Origin: Mycobacterium sp. PSTR-4-N
GTDB lineage: Bacteria; Actinomycetota; Actinomycetes; Mycobacteriales; Mycobacteriaceae
Assembly: GCF_022348085.1 (NCBI RefSeq)
Contig: NZ_JAKRFN010000007.1
Span: 103,943 to 167,942 of the forward strand
Reading direction: 5' to 3'
Length of the DNA stretch: 64,000 nucleotides
Shown here piece after piece: positions 55,910-64,000 of the stretch. How positions within the stretch are numbered: position 1 is the first letter of the stretch; every line of letters begins with the position of its first letter. A program made the position numbers and the translations under genes. The notes under the pieces were generated by a model that was given only the letters and a program-made list of their open reading frames with translations, did not search any database and was not told the origin of the DNA.

Positions 55910-56020
55910 CGCACATCCCTTCTCATACATCTTCCTGACACCATGCGTCCACACACACGGCAAGCGCTCTCGCCGCCTCGGTCCAGCCTCAGGACTCCGC
56001 GTATGGGTCGGTTCGAGTTC

Positions 56021-56040
56021 CGATGAAGATTCGATGAAGA
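56021..56040 (-). promoter_or_regulatory. Tandem GATGAAGA elements before the DUF305 gene
   Basis: Two CGATGAAGA units at 56021 and 56032, 11 bp apart (about one helical turn), a direct-repeat layout typical of OmpR-type regulators. It includes the reverse complement of GAATCTTCAT. It lies 112 bp upstream of the start codon at 55909. 56041-56198 shows nothing. Confidence 0.45.
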
Positions 56041-56198
56041 CGCCTCACCAACCCGTCGGTACGCGCCGCGCGCTCGGGCGATCCAGCGTCACGCCGCAGC
56101 CGGTTCAGTCATTGCCCGCGACCGGAAGGAGTCAGTGTGCAGCTCGGTAGATTCATGCCGCAATCTGACCGAAGCCTTGGCCTGCCCGCACGCCGCGA

Positions 56199-56510
56199 TC
56201 AGTCGATCGGCAGCCGCCGCCGCAACGCCTCCAAGAGCTGGGTAACCGTCGGCAAACCCATCAAACCGGCGTCGGTCTGATATAGCCGGCACGCCAACTC
56301 CATCACCGGCACCGCATCGTCAAAAGCGTCTATGCCATCGACGAGAATCGTTGGAGAGCCCGCGAACGACAAGGCCGCCGCCTCATCATCCGTAGCGACC
56401 CGCCGATACGTGATCTCGACGTTGACTAGTCCGGCTGCTGCCGCGCCCACAAGGGCACCGGCTTCCTGCCAATTCGGACACCCTTCGAAATAGACGATCT
56501 CCACTCTCAT
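56199..56510 (-). CDS. Small thioredoxin-like protein
   Basis: 103 aa from MRVEIVYFEGCPNW; a longer frame starts at 56546. Compact thioredoxin-like fold: beta strand then GCPNW with a single Cys at the position of the redox motif, and SPTILVDGIDAF with the cis-Pro strand. Similar short proteins accompany alkylmercury lyase and arsenic genes in actinobacteria, but none is here. Divergent from the methyltransferase-like gene at 56756. Function uncertain. Confidence 0.7.
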   Translation of the reverse strand: MRVEIVYFEGCPNWQEAGALVGAAAAGLVNVEITYRRVATDDEAAALSFAGSPTILVDGIDAFDDAVPVMELACRLYQTDAGLMGLPTVTQLLEALRRRLPID

Positions 56511-56706
56511 GTGCCAATGGTGCGCGTAACAAGCCGGTGATGTCATCGGCAGGGGGCATCACCGCCAACCACGGACATGTCTCGCACCAGCAGAACTGGT
56601 GGCCCGGGGAAGGTCTCACCGGTTTAGAAGCGGGGACATGGCGCCTACGCGACTCGCGTCATCGAGTTAGCGCCGGGCCTGCAGATCACTCTCATTCTTT
56701 GGATAG

Positions 56707-56732
56707 TTGCATATATTGCAATGTTTGCATAT
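56707..56732. promoter_or_regulatory. AT-rich operator-like repeats between divergent genes
   Basis: TTGCA-N5-TGCAA at 56707-56721, with TTGCATAT repeated at 56707 and 56725, 18 bp apart. It is an island of low GC just before the GTG start at 56756. The style resembles ArsR/SmtB or TetR operators; no such repressor gene is adjacent. Confidence 0.5.
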
Positions 56733-56755
56733 GTTTGATTTTGGAGGTGGTTGCG

Positions 56756-57388
56756 GTGGCTGCAATAGGTGCTCTAGCTCTGTATTTGATGTTCGTCGCA
56801 CTCGGGTTCGGCTGGCGGAGTTGGCGCCAGTATCGGCTTACTGGTTCCACCGGCTTCCACGGAATCAGCGGCCGGCCCGGCTCACCGGAATGGGCCGCCG
56901 GCGTCGGTTTCGTTGTGGCCATGGTGCTCGGTCTCCTCGCGCCGGCTTTGCAGGTGTTTGGCGTGCTAGCCCCAATCGCCGCTTTCGAGGCCTGGGGGCT
57001 TCAGGCATTGGGGTCCGTGTTGGCACTCGGGGGTCTCGCCGGAACGCTGTACGCGCAGAACGACATGGGCGATTCGTGGCGGATAGGCGTCGATCCGCAG
57101 GAGTCTACGACCCTGGTGCGCCGCGGCGCGTTCGCGGTTGTGCGCAACCCGATCTTCACGGCGATGCTGTCGTTCGCGACCGGCGTGGCGTTGATGGTCC
57201 CGAATGTGTTGGCGCTGGCTGCATTGATTCTTCTGGTCGTGGCGATCGAATTGCAGGTCCGCGTGGTGGAGGAGCCATACCTCGTTCACACGCACGGGGA
57301 CGCCTACCGGTCCTATGGTCAAGCCGTCGGCAGGTTTCTTCCCGTTCTGGGACGTTTTCCTAGGTCCGTTGGTGGTGAATCCCGCTAA
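56756..57388 (+). CDS. ICMT/phospholipid-methyltransferase-like membrane protein
   Basis: 210 aa from GTG 56756 behind GGAGG. About five membrane helices. The SAM-site region is TTLVRRGAFAVVRNPIFTAM, followed by a final VVEEPYLVHTHGDAYRSYGQ helix, the usual EExxL end of ICMT-like enzymes. It is shorter than the relative at 10865-11632. The AT-rich repeats directly upstream imply tight control. The end overlaps the convergent serine hydrolase by 4 bp. Confidence 0.8.
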   Translation: MAAIGALALYLMFVALGFGWRSWRQYRLTGSTGFHGISGRPGSPEWAAGVGFVVAMVLGLLAPALQVFGVLAPIAAFEAWGLQALGSVLALGGLAGTLYAQNDMGDSWRIGVDPQESTTLVRRGAFAVVRNPIFTAMLSFATGVALMVPNVLALAALILLVVAIELQVRVVEEPYLVHTHGDAYRSYGQAVGRFLPVLGRFPRSVGGESR

Positions 57389-58176
57389 GCGGGCGCCAGC
57401 AGAATCTGCGCCAGCCGCGTGGTCGTTTCCACGCCGTCGTCGTAGGCGCCTTCGCCGTTGAGCGAGTTCATGATCGCCAATGTGTAGCGTTGTCGAGGGC
57501 CGGCGAAACCGACGCTGTTGACGACCCAGCCGCCCTGTTCTTGGGACCACCCGTTCTTGTTGCCGGGAGTCATGGCCGCGCCCGCTCCCCACACTCCCCA
57601 CTGCTGGTTGGCGTCGAGGTGTTGCATCTCCGACACAATGGCCGCGGTTTGGGCCGCAGGCAAGCTGGTGAGGGTGTAGTTCATCAGCCGGTCGAGGTCT
57701 TCGCTCGTGGCCTTTTGGAAACCCCAGTACGGGTAGGTGCCGCTGAAACCCTGCTGCGGTTGCAGGCTGGTAAGTCCGTACGTGGCGAAATTGCGGTTGA
57801 ACGCCATGTTGTCGGGTCCGCTGTAGCGTTCCCAAAGCGTATCGGCAGCGTCGCTGTCCGATGAGTGCATCATGTTGGCCATGAGTTGGCGGTCGGCTGG
57901 GGTCAAGGCGATCTGGCCGGCGCGAGCCCGAGTCAACAGATCAACCACCATCGCTAGCTTGATAGTGGATGCGGTCCACATCATCGTGGTAGCCGCGTCG
58001 TTGCGGTGAGCCTGTCCGGTCGTCCGGTCGCGAAGCACGTAGCCCACCGTGCCAGGACGAGTAGCGAGGTAGGCGTCTGCCTGTGCGATGCGCTGTCCGA
58101 TCTCAGCGGTGGCGACGGGTGTCGGCGCGCAGAGCAACACGGTCATAGCGACAAGTCCGGTGACGACGGCTCTCAC
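57385..58176 (-). CDS. Class A beta-lactamase-like serine hydrolase, secreted
   Basis: 263 aa. Signal peptide (about 1-24, ending VATAE). The SxxK pair STIK is at residues 70-73, the second motif region is SSDSDAAD, and the third reads NKNGW, not KTG. It therefore has the class A fold with an altered third motif, so beta-lactam hydrolysis is not assured; a penicillin-sensitive or D-peptidase role is possible. A weak CTAC half-box lies 63 bp upstream. 58177-58380 shows nothing else. Confidence 0.82.
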   Translation of the reverse strand: MRAVVTGLVAMTVLLCAPTPVATAEIGQRIAQADAYLATRPGTVGYVLRDRTTGQAHRNDAATTMMWTASTIKLAMVVDLLTRARAGQIALTPADRQLMANMMHSSDSDAADTLWERYSGPDNMAFNRNFATYGLTSLQPQQGFSGTYPYWGFQKATSEDLDRLMNYTLTSLPAAQTAAIVSEMQHLDANQQWGVWGAGAAMTPGNKNGWSQEQGGWVVNSVGFAGPRQRYTLAIMNSLNGEGAYDDGVETTTRLAQILLAPA

Positions 58177-58380
58177 GCGCGTAGCTTGTCAGCCCCACGG
58201 GCATCAGGGCCGACGGCACGCCGGGTAAGCACCGGTTCCTACTATCCATCTCCGCACATGCAGAGCCGGCGGATGGTAGGGGTGCCGTCGCGAGGCAGCC
58301 CGAGGTCGGCTCGTGTCCCGTTCGACGTAGGCAGCCCTGCGCTCCCTTTGCACGCCGGCCCCGTGCAGCCCCTCCTCTCT

Positions 58381-58411
58381 CCGACATATTAACGTCCGTT
58401 AGTATGTTCGG
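58381..58411. promoter_or_regulatory. Imperfect dyad abutting the CadC-like gene
   Basis: CCGACATA...TATGTTCGG ends around a TAACG-TC-CGTTA centre (58390-58401). It ends at the base before the ATG at 58412, so the transcript may be leaderless and the repressor would bind over its own promoter. Confidence 0.6.
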
Positions 58412-58798
58412 ATGAGCGAGCCGCGGCTTGATCACTGCGATCTGTTGTGCTTGGACCTGCCCCATGCCGAGCGAATTCGTTCCCGGCTACCGTCACTCGT
58501 CGACGCCGAATCACTGGCAACCGCGGCGCGGGCTCTGAGCGACCCGACGCGACTGACGATCGCCTCAGCGCTGCTCGACGGCGAGGAACTGTGTGTATGT
58601 GACATGGCCTGGGTGGTCGGGCAGTCGCAGAACCTCGTATCCCACCACCTGCGGCAGCTCAAGATCGCCGGTCTGGTGACTTCTCGGCGGCAAGCCCGGA
58701 TGGTGATGTACCGACTCACCGACCGCGGCCGATCCTTGACCGAGGCCGTGCTGGCGCACGGTTACCGTCAACCGGCCTCCAAGGCACGCCATGTCTGA
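58412..58798 (+). CDS. ArsR/SmtB-family repressor, CadC-like
   Basis: 128 aa. Extended N-terminus with HCDLLCLDLPHAERIR, then the winged helix with ALSDPTRLTIASALL and the metal motif ELCVCDMAW. The Cys pair plus the N-terminal Cys residues match the Cd/Pb/Zn site of CadC. Recognition helix SQNLVSHHLRQLKIAG. It overlaps the ATPase gene by 8 bp and sits on a dyad, so it is autoregulated. Distinct from the CmtR-like repressor at 22545. Confidence 0.9.
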   Translation: MSEPRLDHCDLLCLDLPHAERIRSRLPSLVDAESLATAARALSDPTRLTIASALLDGEELCVCDMAWVVGQSQNLVSHHLRQLKIAGLVTSRRQARMVMYRLTDRGRSLTEAVLAHGYRQPASKARHV

Positions 58799-60908
58799 CC
58801 CATGCTGCGGGCCCGCGGCCAATGGAGTCGACACCGAGCCCGGATCGGGACCGGACAAGTGGTGCGGAGTCCGCGAACTGCAGCTGGCGGCCCTGGCGGC
58901 GGCGTTGCTCCTCGGCGGCTGGGCGTTGCACCGAAGCGGTCTTTCCTCCATCGGCTTGGGACTTGAGCTCGCGGCGGTTGCCGCCGGGGCCGCAACGTTC
59001 GCGCCCGGAGCCGTTCGCAGTCTTCGACACGGCCGCGTCGGCGTTGGCACGCTGATGACGATCGCCGCGGTCGGCGCCGTGGCGCTTGGACAGGTCGAAG
59101 AAGCCGCGCTGCTGGGAATCCTGTTCTCCATCGCCGAAGGACTCGAGCACTACGCCGTCACCCGAACCCGCCGAAGCCTGCGCGCCCTGCTGTCGCTCGT
59201 GCCGCCAACGGCGACCGTGATCCGCGACGGCCACGAAACCCCTGTGCGCCCAGACGATTTGCTCATCGACGACGTGATGGTGCTACGGCCAGGAGACCGC
59301 GCCGCCACCGACGGCGTCATCACCTCCGGTCGCACCAGCTTGGACGTGTCGGCGATCACCGGAGAATCGGTTCCAGTCGAGGCGGGACCCGGCAGCGAGG
59401 TGCATGCCGGTGCGATCAACGGCGGTGGAGCGGTCGAAGTCGCCGTCACCGCCGTCGCCGCCGAAAGCTCGCTGGCCCGCATCGTTCACATCGTCGAACA
59501 GGCTCAGGAGCGCAAGGGTGCGGGTCAGCGGTTGGCGGACCGGATCGCCCGCCCTCTCGTCCCAACAATCATGGTCCTGGCCGCAGCAGTTGCGGCGATT
59601 GGCGCGCTGGTGGGCGAGCCGATGCTGTGGCTCGAACGCGCACTCGTGGTCCTCGTCGCCGCCTCACCCTGCGCCCTGGCCATCGCGGTGCCACTCACCG
59701 TCGTCGCCGCCGTCGGCGCTGCCAGCCGACAAGGCGCCCTCGTCAAGGGAGGCGCCGCCGTCGAGGAACTCGGACGCATCGCCGTGATTGCCCTTGACAA
59801 GACGGGCACCCTGACCCGAAACAGCCCGCAAGTGATAGAGACGGTGACCGCCAGCGGCGTCAGCGAGGCCGAAGCCCTGCACCTCGCCAGCGCAGTCGAG
59901 TCCCGTAGTGGGCACCCACTGGCCCGGGCAATTACCGACGCTGCAGGCCCCGACATCGTCGCGGCTGAAGACGTGAGAGCCGTTGTCGGCCATGGCATGA
60001 GTGGCCGCGTCGAGGGTCGCAGGATCCGTTTGGGGAAGCCGGGCTGGGTCGCGGCCGGAGAATTCGCCGCCGACGTCGTGCGCCTCCAATCGGCCGGGGC
60101 GACAGTGGTCCTGCTCGAATGCGACGCCGTGGTGGTGGCGGCGATCGCAGTCCGCGACGAGCTGCGCCCCGAAGCGCCGGAAGTGGTACGGCAACTACAC
60201 GAGCTGGGCATCACCACCGCGATGCTGACCGGCGACAACTCCCGCACGGCAATGGCCGTGGCCGAAGCCGCCGGCATCACAGTCGTGCACGCCGACCTGC
60301 TTCCCGAAGACAAAGCACGCCTGCTGTCCGAACTCTCCGGCGGCCGGCCCATCGCCATGGTCGGCGACGGGGTCAACGACGCCCCCGCACTAGCCACCGC
60401 CGACATCGGCATTGCCATGGGAGCGATGGGCACCGACGTCGCCATCGAAACCGCCGACGTCGCGCTGATGGGCGAGGATCTGCGTCACCTCCCCCAAGTC
60501 CTCGCTCACGCCCGCCGAGCCCGCAAAATCATGCTGCAGAACATCGGACTGTCGCTGGCGATCATCACCATCCTCATTCCCCTCGCCGCCTTCGGGGTTC
60601 TCGGGCTGGCCACCGTGGTATTGATCCACGAGGCGGCAGAAGTACTCGTCATCCTCAACGCGATCCGCGCCGCACGCACCCATCCCCTACCCGGCGTCGA
60701 ACCGCAGCCGATGGCTGCAGCGGCGGCGCACCACATCACCCTCCCCACCCCCCCGACACCCGTCGATGCCTGCTGCGCCCCGACGCCGGCGCTCACACCG
60801 GTGGTCCTTGATCGTCGGGAAACCCGCAGCGGCGGATGCACCTGCTGCGCTGCAGAACCCACAAATCCCCGTGACGAGTCGATCCGTCGAAGTGAACACC
60901 ACTGGTGA
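58791..60908 (+). CDS. P1B-type soft-metal ATPase, second copy
   Basis: 705 aa. Short Cys-rich N-terminus (MSDPCCGPA) in place of HMA. SPC intramembrane motif (ASPCALAIAV), [20 protein letters not shown], and HEAAEVLVILN at the last helix, all as in 20581-22548. The C-terminus is extended by about 45 residues with a Cys tail (DACCAPTP, then GCTCCAAEP) that the paralogue lacks and which could bind soft metal. With the CadC-like repressor the likely substrates are Cd, Pb or Zn. Confidence 0.92.
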   Translation: MSDPCCGPAANGVDTEPGSGPDKWCGVRELQLAALAAALLLGGWALHRSGLSSIGLGLELAAVAAGAATFAPGAVRSLRHGRVGVGTLMTIAAVGAVALGQVEEAALLGILFSIAEGLEHYAVTRTRRSLRALLSLVPPTATVIRDGHETPVRPDDLLIDDVMVLRPGDRAATDGVITSGRTSLDVSAITGESVPVEAGPGSEVHAGAINGGGAVEVAVTAVAAESSLARIVHIVEQAQERKGAGQRLADRIARPLVPTIMVLAAAVAAIGALVGEPMLWLERALVVLVAASPCALAIAVPLTVVAAVGAASRQGALVKGGAAVEELGRIAVIALDKTGTLTRNSPQVIETVTASGVSEAEALHLASAVESRSGHPLARAITDAAGPDIVAAEDVRAVVGHGMSGRVEGRRIRLGKPGWVAAGEFAADVVRLQSAGATVVLLECDAVVVAAIAVRDELRPEAPEVVRQLHELGITTAMLTGDNSRTAMAVAEAAGITVVHADLLPEDKARLLSELSGGRPIAMVGDGVNDAPALATADIGIAMGAMGTDVAIETADVALMGEDLRHLPQVLAHARRARKIMLQNIGLSLAIITILIPLAAFGVLGLATVVLIHEAAEVLVILNAIRAARTHPLPGVEPQPMAAAAAHHITLPTPPTPVDACCAPTPALTPVVLDRRETRSGGCTCCAAEPTNPRDESIRRSEHHW

Positions 60909-61360
60909 TGGTGCGACCGCGAAATGCCTTCGCCGCCGCGAATCGACCTACTGCCGAACCGGAATTGGTATTGAGCAGCACCGCGCACACTCGTCGTCTG
61001 TGCCGGTCGGGCGCAGCGCCGTCGCGCCGCCCCCGGGAGGCGTATCGGCGGGAGATGGCCGCTGCAAAGCGCACACCATCCGCCAAGCAGCGGTGGCGGC
61101 GTTGGGAACGGGCACACATCGTGTCGCAACCCGACCCTTGGCCACACACCTACAATCACGCGGCGATGCGGGCCTTGGCGCTGCGCCAACGAGACCGTCG
61201 CGAAGCTTTCGGCCAGGTTGTTCGCCTGATCGTCGCTGCGCCGGGATCGCTGACCGGACGCTATCCCGGGGGCAACACCGGTCGGGTCGGCGCGGGCCTC
61301 ATGACCCCGTGGGCCGCGCCCGCCGCTCTCGCCGCACTCGTGGGCGGGCGAAGGGACTGA
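60908..61360 (+). CDS. DUF3703 protein, second copy
   Basis: 150 aa; the ATG at 60908 overlaps the ATPase TGA, and a GTG at 60905 is also open. Core RWERAHIVSQPDPWPHTYNH and RQRDRREAFGQVVRLIVAAPGS, clearly paralogous to 26991-27332, with a longer N-terminus. In both places the gene follows a metal transporter. Role unknown. Confidence 0.82.
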   Translation: MVRPRNAFAAANRPTAEPELVLSSTAHTRRLCRSGAAPSRRPREAYRREMAAAKRTPSAKQRWRRWERAHIVSQPDPWPHTYNHAAMRALALRQRDRREAFGQVVRLIVAAPGSLTGRYPGGNTGRVGAGLMTPWAAPAALAALVGGRRD

Positions 61361-61366
61361 AGGGCG

Positions 61367-61987
61367 ATGTCAGTCACGACGTCGAACCAGAACGCGCGGC
61401 CGTGGCCGGCCGTCGCCGCCGCAGTCGCGCTAACGACCGCGGCGTTGAGCGTGGGCTATTGGGCGCTCGGACTGGCAACCATGCTCATCTTTACCGCCGG
61501 GTTCGTCGGGGGCTTGCTTCTGTGGCGGGTGTGGCCGAGTGGCGGCGGCTGGGCCGACATTCGCGCGCCATATTGGATCGCCCTGTTGTTGTTCCTTGCC
61601 CACCGCGTCGAAGAGAAGCAGATGGGGTTCTTCGCATTCCTAGCGGCGGTCACGGGTGTGCCAACCCCTGCGGTGAACTCGGTGCCCGTGGTGCTGCTCG
61701 TCGCCGTCTCCGCGGGCGCCTGGCTGTTAATTCCCGCCCTCATGCGGCGCGGCCGCCCGATCGGCCGATACCTGGCATGGACGTTCTTCGCCTCGTTAGG
61801 TCTCACGGAGTTGGCGCACTTTGTGGTGTTCCCGTGGCTCGATCCCGGCGGGGCCGGCTACGTGCCCGGAATGTGGACCGTCGTCGCTCTCGCACCGGTC
61901 GCCTGGTGGGGAATGTGGCGTCTCTCTCGACGGCCGTCCATCGAATCCGCGCCCAAGCGTCCGATCTGGCGCCAGCCGAGGGCATGA
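61367..61987 (+). CDS. HXXEE-domain membrane protein
   Basis: 206 aa, six or so membrane helices. The motif HRVEEK (about 80-85) in a helix end fits the HXXEE family, membrane proteins of unknown function. It is the third gene behind the CadC-like repressor, 6 bp after DUF3703, suggesting one transcript. No metal motif apart from the His-Glu-Glu. Confidence 0.78.
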   Translation: MSVTTSNQNARPWPAVAAAVALTTAALSVGYWALGLATMLIFTAGFVGGLLLWRVWPSGGGWADIRAPYWIALLLFLAHRVEEKQMGFFAFLAAVTGVPTPAVNSVPVVLLVAVSAGAWLLIPALMRRGRPIGRYLAWTFFASLGLTELAHFVVFPWLDPGGAGYVPGMWTVVALAPVAWWGMWRLSRRPSIESAPKRPIWRQPRA

Positions 61988-61992
61988 CCGAT

Positions 61993-62011
61993 CTACGGTC
62001 TTCCTCCGTAT
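61993..62011. promoter_or_regulatory. CTAC-N11-GTAT dyad before the DsbA-like gene
   Basis: ATCTACGG (61991-61998) and CCGTATAT (62006-62013), 8-bp arms with one mismatch. The 19-bp core span matches the other boxes. It ends 112 bp before the start codon. Confidence 0.5.
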
Positions 62012-62123
62012 ATAGTCGGACACGCGATGCTCAACCGCGGGCGCGGTTCGGGTTGGTGCTGCGGTACAGGGCTGCGCCGGCGCATCACAGACGTTCGGTG
62101 AAACTCATGAAGGACGCATTCCA

Positions 62124-62783
62124 ATGGCACCTCTCACACGCATTCTGCTGACCGTCTTCGCGGTCATCACCATGATCATCGGGGTTGGCGTGTATCTCTC
62201 GGCCCAGGACAAGGACGCCCCCACCTCCGCGCAAGGCCAGGGTGAAGACGTCGGTCAGCTGGTCCGGGACAACAGTCGCCGCCTCACCACCGTGCCGAAC
62301 AGCGATGTCACCTTCGTCGAGTTCCTTGACTTCGAATGCGAAGCGTGTCGCGCGGCCTTCCCGATGGTCGAACAGCTGCGCGCCGAGTACGGGGACCGCG
62401 TCAACTTCGTCATCCGCTACTTCCCCATTCAGTCTCACTTCAACGCAGAGCGGGCGGCGCGCGCGGTCGAGGCGGCCGCCCAACAGGACAAGTTCGAGCC
62501 GATGTACAAGAAGATGTACGAGACGCAGAGCGAGTGGGGCGAACAACAAACTCCGGCGGACTCCCGATTCCGCGGATTCGCAGCCGAACTCGGGCTCGAC
62601 ATGGCGGCGTTCGATGCTGCCTACAACGACCCCGCCACACTCGATCGTGTCAATGTCGATGTCGCTGACGGTAAGGCCCTCGGGGTCAAGGGCACACCGA
62701 CCTTCTTCATCGACGGAACCGAAGTGGAATTCAGGAGCTACGACGACTTGAAGGCCGCAGTCGAACAGGCATTGAACGGATAG
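62124..62783 (+). CDS. DsbA-like thiol-disulfide oxidoreductase, membrane-anchored
   Basis: 219 aa; ATG 62124. One N-terminal anchor (about 5-26). Thioredoxin-like domain with helical insertion: redox motif ECEACRAAF (Cys72 and Cys75), and cis-Pro strand GVKGTPTFFIDG. This is the DsbA/Thioredoxin_4 layout acting outside the membrane. It would oxidise Cys in exported proteins, which include the NlpC/P60 and L,D-transpeptidase enzymes sharing its dyad. It is apparently monocistronic. Confidence 0.88.
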   Translation: MAPLTRILLTVFAVITMIIGVGVYLSAQDKDAPTSAQGQGEDVGQLVRDNSRRLTTVPNSDVTFVEFLDFECEACRAAFPMVEQLRAEYGDRVNFVIRYFPIQSHFNAERAARAVEAAAQQDKFEPMYKKMYETQSEWGEQQTPADSRFRGFAAELGLDMAAFDAAYNDPATLDRVNVDVADGKALGVKGTPTFFIDGTEVEFRSYDDLKAAVEQALNG

Positions 62784-63027
62784 CCGCGGTGACTGCCGAC
62801 AGCTCTTGGCGCACCGGTTCCATAACTCGGGACGTGTGCGGGCGCGAACATGACGGCAGCACCCCGCGTCGACGGCGATCTGAGGGGTCGACATCGACCG
62901 CAGTGCGCCGATCTCGCGTTGGCTGACAGGGAGATGGCTTCTGCGCGAAGTCGGTTCCGTCGCGGTGAGGTCTCGCTTCGACCTCAGTACGCGCCATCTC
63001 GAATCGCCTCTGCGTGGTGGGCGACCA

Positions 63028-63219
63028 TCAGTCCGAGATGCAAGCGGGTGGCCAGCTGCACTGGTTCGGATGATGATGATGATGCGGCCGGGCCCCGCAC
63101 CCCACGCCCCGCGTCATCAGATCGGCCGCCTGCCGGATCCTGACGAACACGGCTCGAAAGGTGCTGTCGTCGGCGCCTGAGCTCTCACCGCAGACGGGAC
63201 AATTAGACGGCCTGGGCAT
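63028..63219 (-). CDS. Possible small Cys/His-rich metal-binding protein
   Basis: 63 aa. It contains CPVCGES near the start, DSTFRAVFVRIRQAADLM in the middle, GCGARPHHHHHP and a final Cys pair, giving several possible zinc ligands. The five His come from an ATG-repeat tract. The ribosome site is weak and there is no known family, so this may be a real small protein or chance. The remainder of 62784-63359 shows no gene. Confidence 0.35.
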   Translation of the reverse strand: MPRPSNCPVCGESSGADDSTFRAVFVRIRQAADLMTRGVGCGARPHHHHHPNQCSWPPACISD

Positions 63220-63359
63220 GACCCGAAATCACCTGCGGGAGAGGGGGCGTCCCTGTGAACGGGCGAGAGCATTGCGCGATACCGGGTCGGGGCCACGCAC
63301 GCGCTTATCTCGAGGACCAATGTGATGCAGCCGCTATGCCGACAATGCGGTCCTCGTCG

Positions 63360-64000
63360 TCATGAGCCCAGGCTCGGCGCAGCCGTCCTCTGCTCGATCG
63401 CAGTCGAGCGGCGGCGCCGCAGGATCAGCACCGCGAGCACCGCCAGCATTGCCACAACCCCGCCGGCGGCGATCACTTGACCTCCCAACCGCTGGTCGCC
63501 CAGCAAGTTCGCATGCCAGCTCAGTTTCAAGGAGCCGTAGAAGGCGCCCCCGAGAACCTCACGCATGTTCATCACCACGACCCCGGCAATGATGAACTGC
63601 GACAGCGCGAGAAACAGCATCGCGATCCGGCCCCGCTTGGGCATCGGCCGTGGCACCACCGGCTCGACGCCGCCGACGGCGGTGAAGAACAGCGCACCGC
63701 TGAGCAGGAAGTACCCGATCATCAGCATGTGCGTGGCGTGTTCGCTTACGGCAGCATCGAAGACCACTTCGAGGCAGAGCCCGTACACGCCCACCACGAG
63801 AAGCGTCAGCGCCGTCCATGGATGAGCGATAAAACGCAGCAGTGACGAATTCAGCGCGCTGACAAGCCATTCGCGTGGCCCCGGCACCGCATTGGGTTCG
63901 GCTGCCCGCAAGGCCCTCAGCGCGAGGGTCACCGGTGCGCCCTGCACGAGCAACACCGGCACCACTATCGTGAGCACCAATTGAGCGACGGCGTGCATGC
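63360..64000 (-). CDS. Cytochrome c oxidase assembly factor CtaG-like, partial
   Basis: Partial: the 5' end lies beyond the right edge, with at least 212 residues visible. Five or six membrane helices and CtaG-family phrases HPWTALTLLVVGVYGL, SEHATHMLMIGYFLLSGALF and GVEPVVPRPMPKRGRIAMLF. In CtaG proteins the His residues bind copper for insertion into oxidase subunit II; in actinobacteria they are often fused to a CopD domain. Its place in a copper island suggests copper handling or a respiratory function under metal stress. Confidence 0.8.
   Translation of the reverse strand, partial: MHAVAQLVLTIVVPVLLVQGAPVTLALRALRAAEPNAVPGPREWLVSALNSSLLRFIAHPWTALTLLVVGVYGLCLEVVFDAAVSEHATHMLMIGYFLLSGALFFTAVGGVEPVVPRPMPKRGRIAMLFLALSQFIIAGVVVMNMREVLGGAFYGSLKLSWHANLLGDQRLGGQVIAAGGVVAMLAVLAVLILRRRRSTAIEQRTAAPSLGS

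Noticed and set aside
62850..63143. 97-residue plus-strand frame near the right end
   Set aside because: No ribosome site or domain; the acidic DDDD tract comes from the same ATG repeat seen on the other strand.

Overview
The window is high-GC actinobacterial DNA, and its gene content points to Mycobacterium or a close relative (Mycolicibacterium and allies). The indicators are a BlaI/BlaR1 pair of the Rv1846c/Rv1845c type, an MPT63-like secreted protein, two L,D-transpeptidases, RipA/RipB-like NlpC/P60 proteins and CtpV/CtpG-like metal ATPases. There is no ribosomal or central-metabolism gene. The layout of metal-resistance, sulfur-stress, toxin-like and envelope genes, with paralogous copies, decayed relics and a segment bounded by inverted repeats, fits a plasmid or genomic island. 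No replication, transfer, integrase or transposase gene is visible, so plasmid versus island cannot be decided here.

Region by region. 1-7.4 kb is the first copper block: a two-component system (histidine kinase and OmpR-type regulator, minus strand), a divergent small membrane protein coupled to a Met-rich multicopper oxidase, a SHOCT protein, and a CsoR-CopZ-CopA operon behind two ATACCCC/GGGGTAT dyads. 7.6-13.4 kb holds a PPOX-family protein, an ABC exporter operon with a methyltransferase-like membrane protein, and an L,D-transpeptidase. 13.7-15.0 kb is a 1.26 kb segment bounded by 49-bp inverted repeats, carrying an antitoxin-like gene and a zinc-ribbon gene. 15.7-18.6 kb is a persulfide-stress operon (CstR, DUF302, TSUP exporter, MBL-rhodanese). 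18.8-25.8 kb is a soft-metal block: TlpA lipoprotein, CadD, LspA, P1B ATPase and CmtR-like repressor on the minus strand, then a thioredoxin and Lnt on the plus strand. 25.8-29.8 kb is accessory DNA: a methyltransferase, a CDF relic, DUF3703, a frameshifted gene and a split HipA-like pair. 30-36.2 kb is an iron ABC transporter coupled to an adenylation-carrier-acyltransferase fusion. 36.2-38.2 kb holds a TlpA relic, an MPT63-like protein with a Cys/Met-rich tail and a His-rich membrane protein. 38.4-44.9 kb is the second copper operon (copZ, secreted His-rich protein, copA, YHS-like, csoR, copB). 45-52.9 kb contains a broken hydrolase gene and a peptidoglycan cluster (Ldt, two NlpC/P60 proteins, pseudo-receiver regulator, BlaR1/BlaI). 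52.9-56 kb has a second, paralogous two-component system and a DUF305 lipoprotein. 56.2-64 kb has a thioredoxin-like protein, a methyltransferase-like protein, a class A-like serine hydrolase, a CadC-like repressor with its ATPase, DUF3703, an HXXEE protein, a DsbA-like oxidoreductase and a partial ctaG.

Two ideas tie the region together. First, metal stress: three sets of CsoR/CstR-type dyads, a duplicated TCATCGCC/GGCGATGA operator and ArsR-type operators control copper, soft-metal and sulfur modules. Second, envelope stress: a recurring 19-bp dyad (CTAC, 11 nt, GTAG) lies about 65-120 bp upstream of the L,D-transpeptidase, both NlpC/P60 genes, the pseudo-receiver regulator, the MPT63-like gene, the DsbA-like gene and the small-membrane-protein/ABC operon. 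This suggests one envelope-remodelling regulon, plausibly under the encoded BlaI. A third shared 10-mer (GAATCTTCAT) lies in promoters next to one two-component system, one L,D-transpeptidase and the DUF305 gene.
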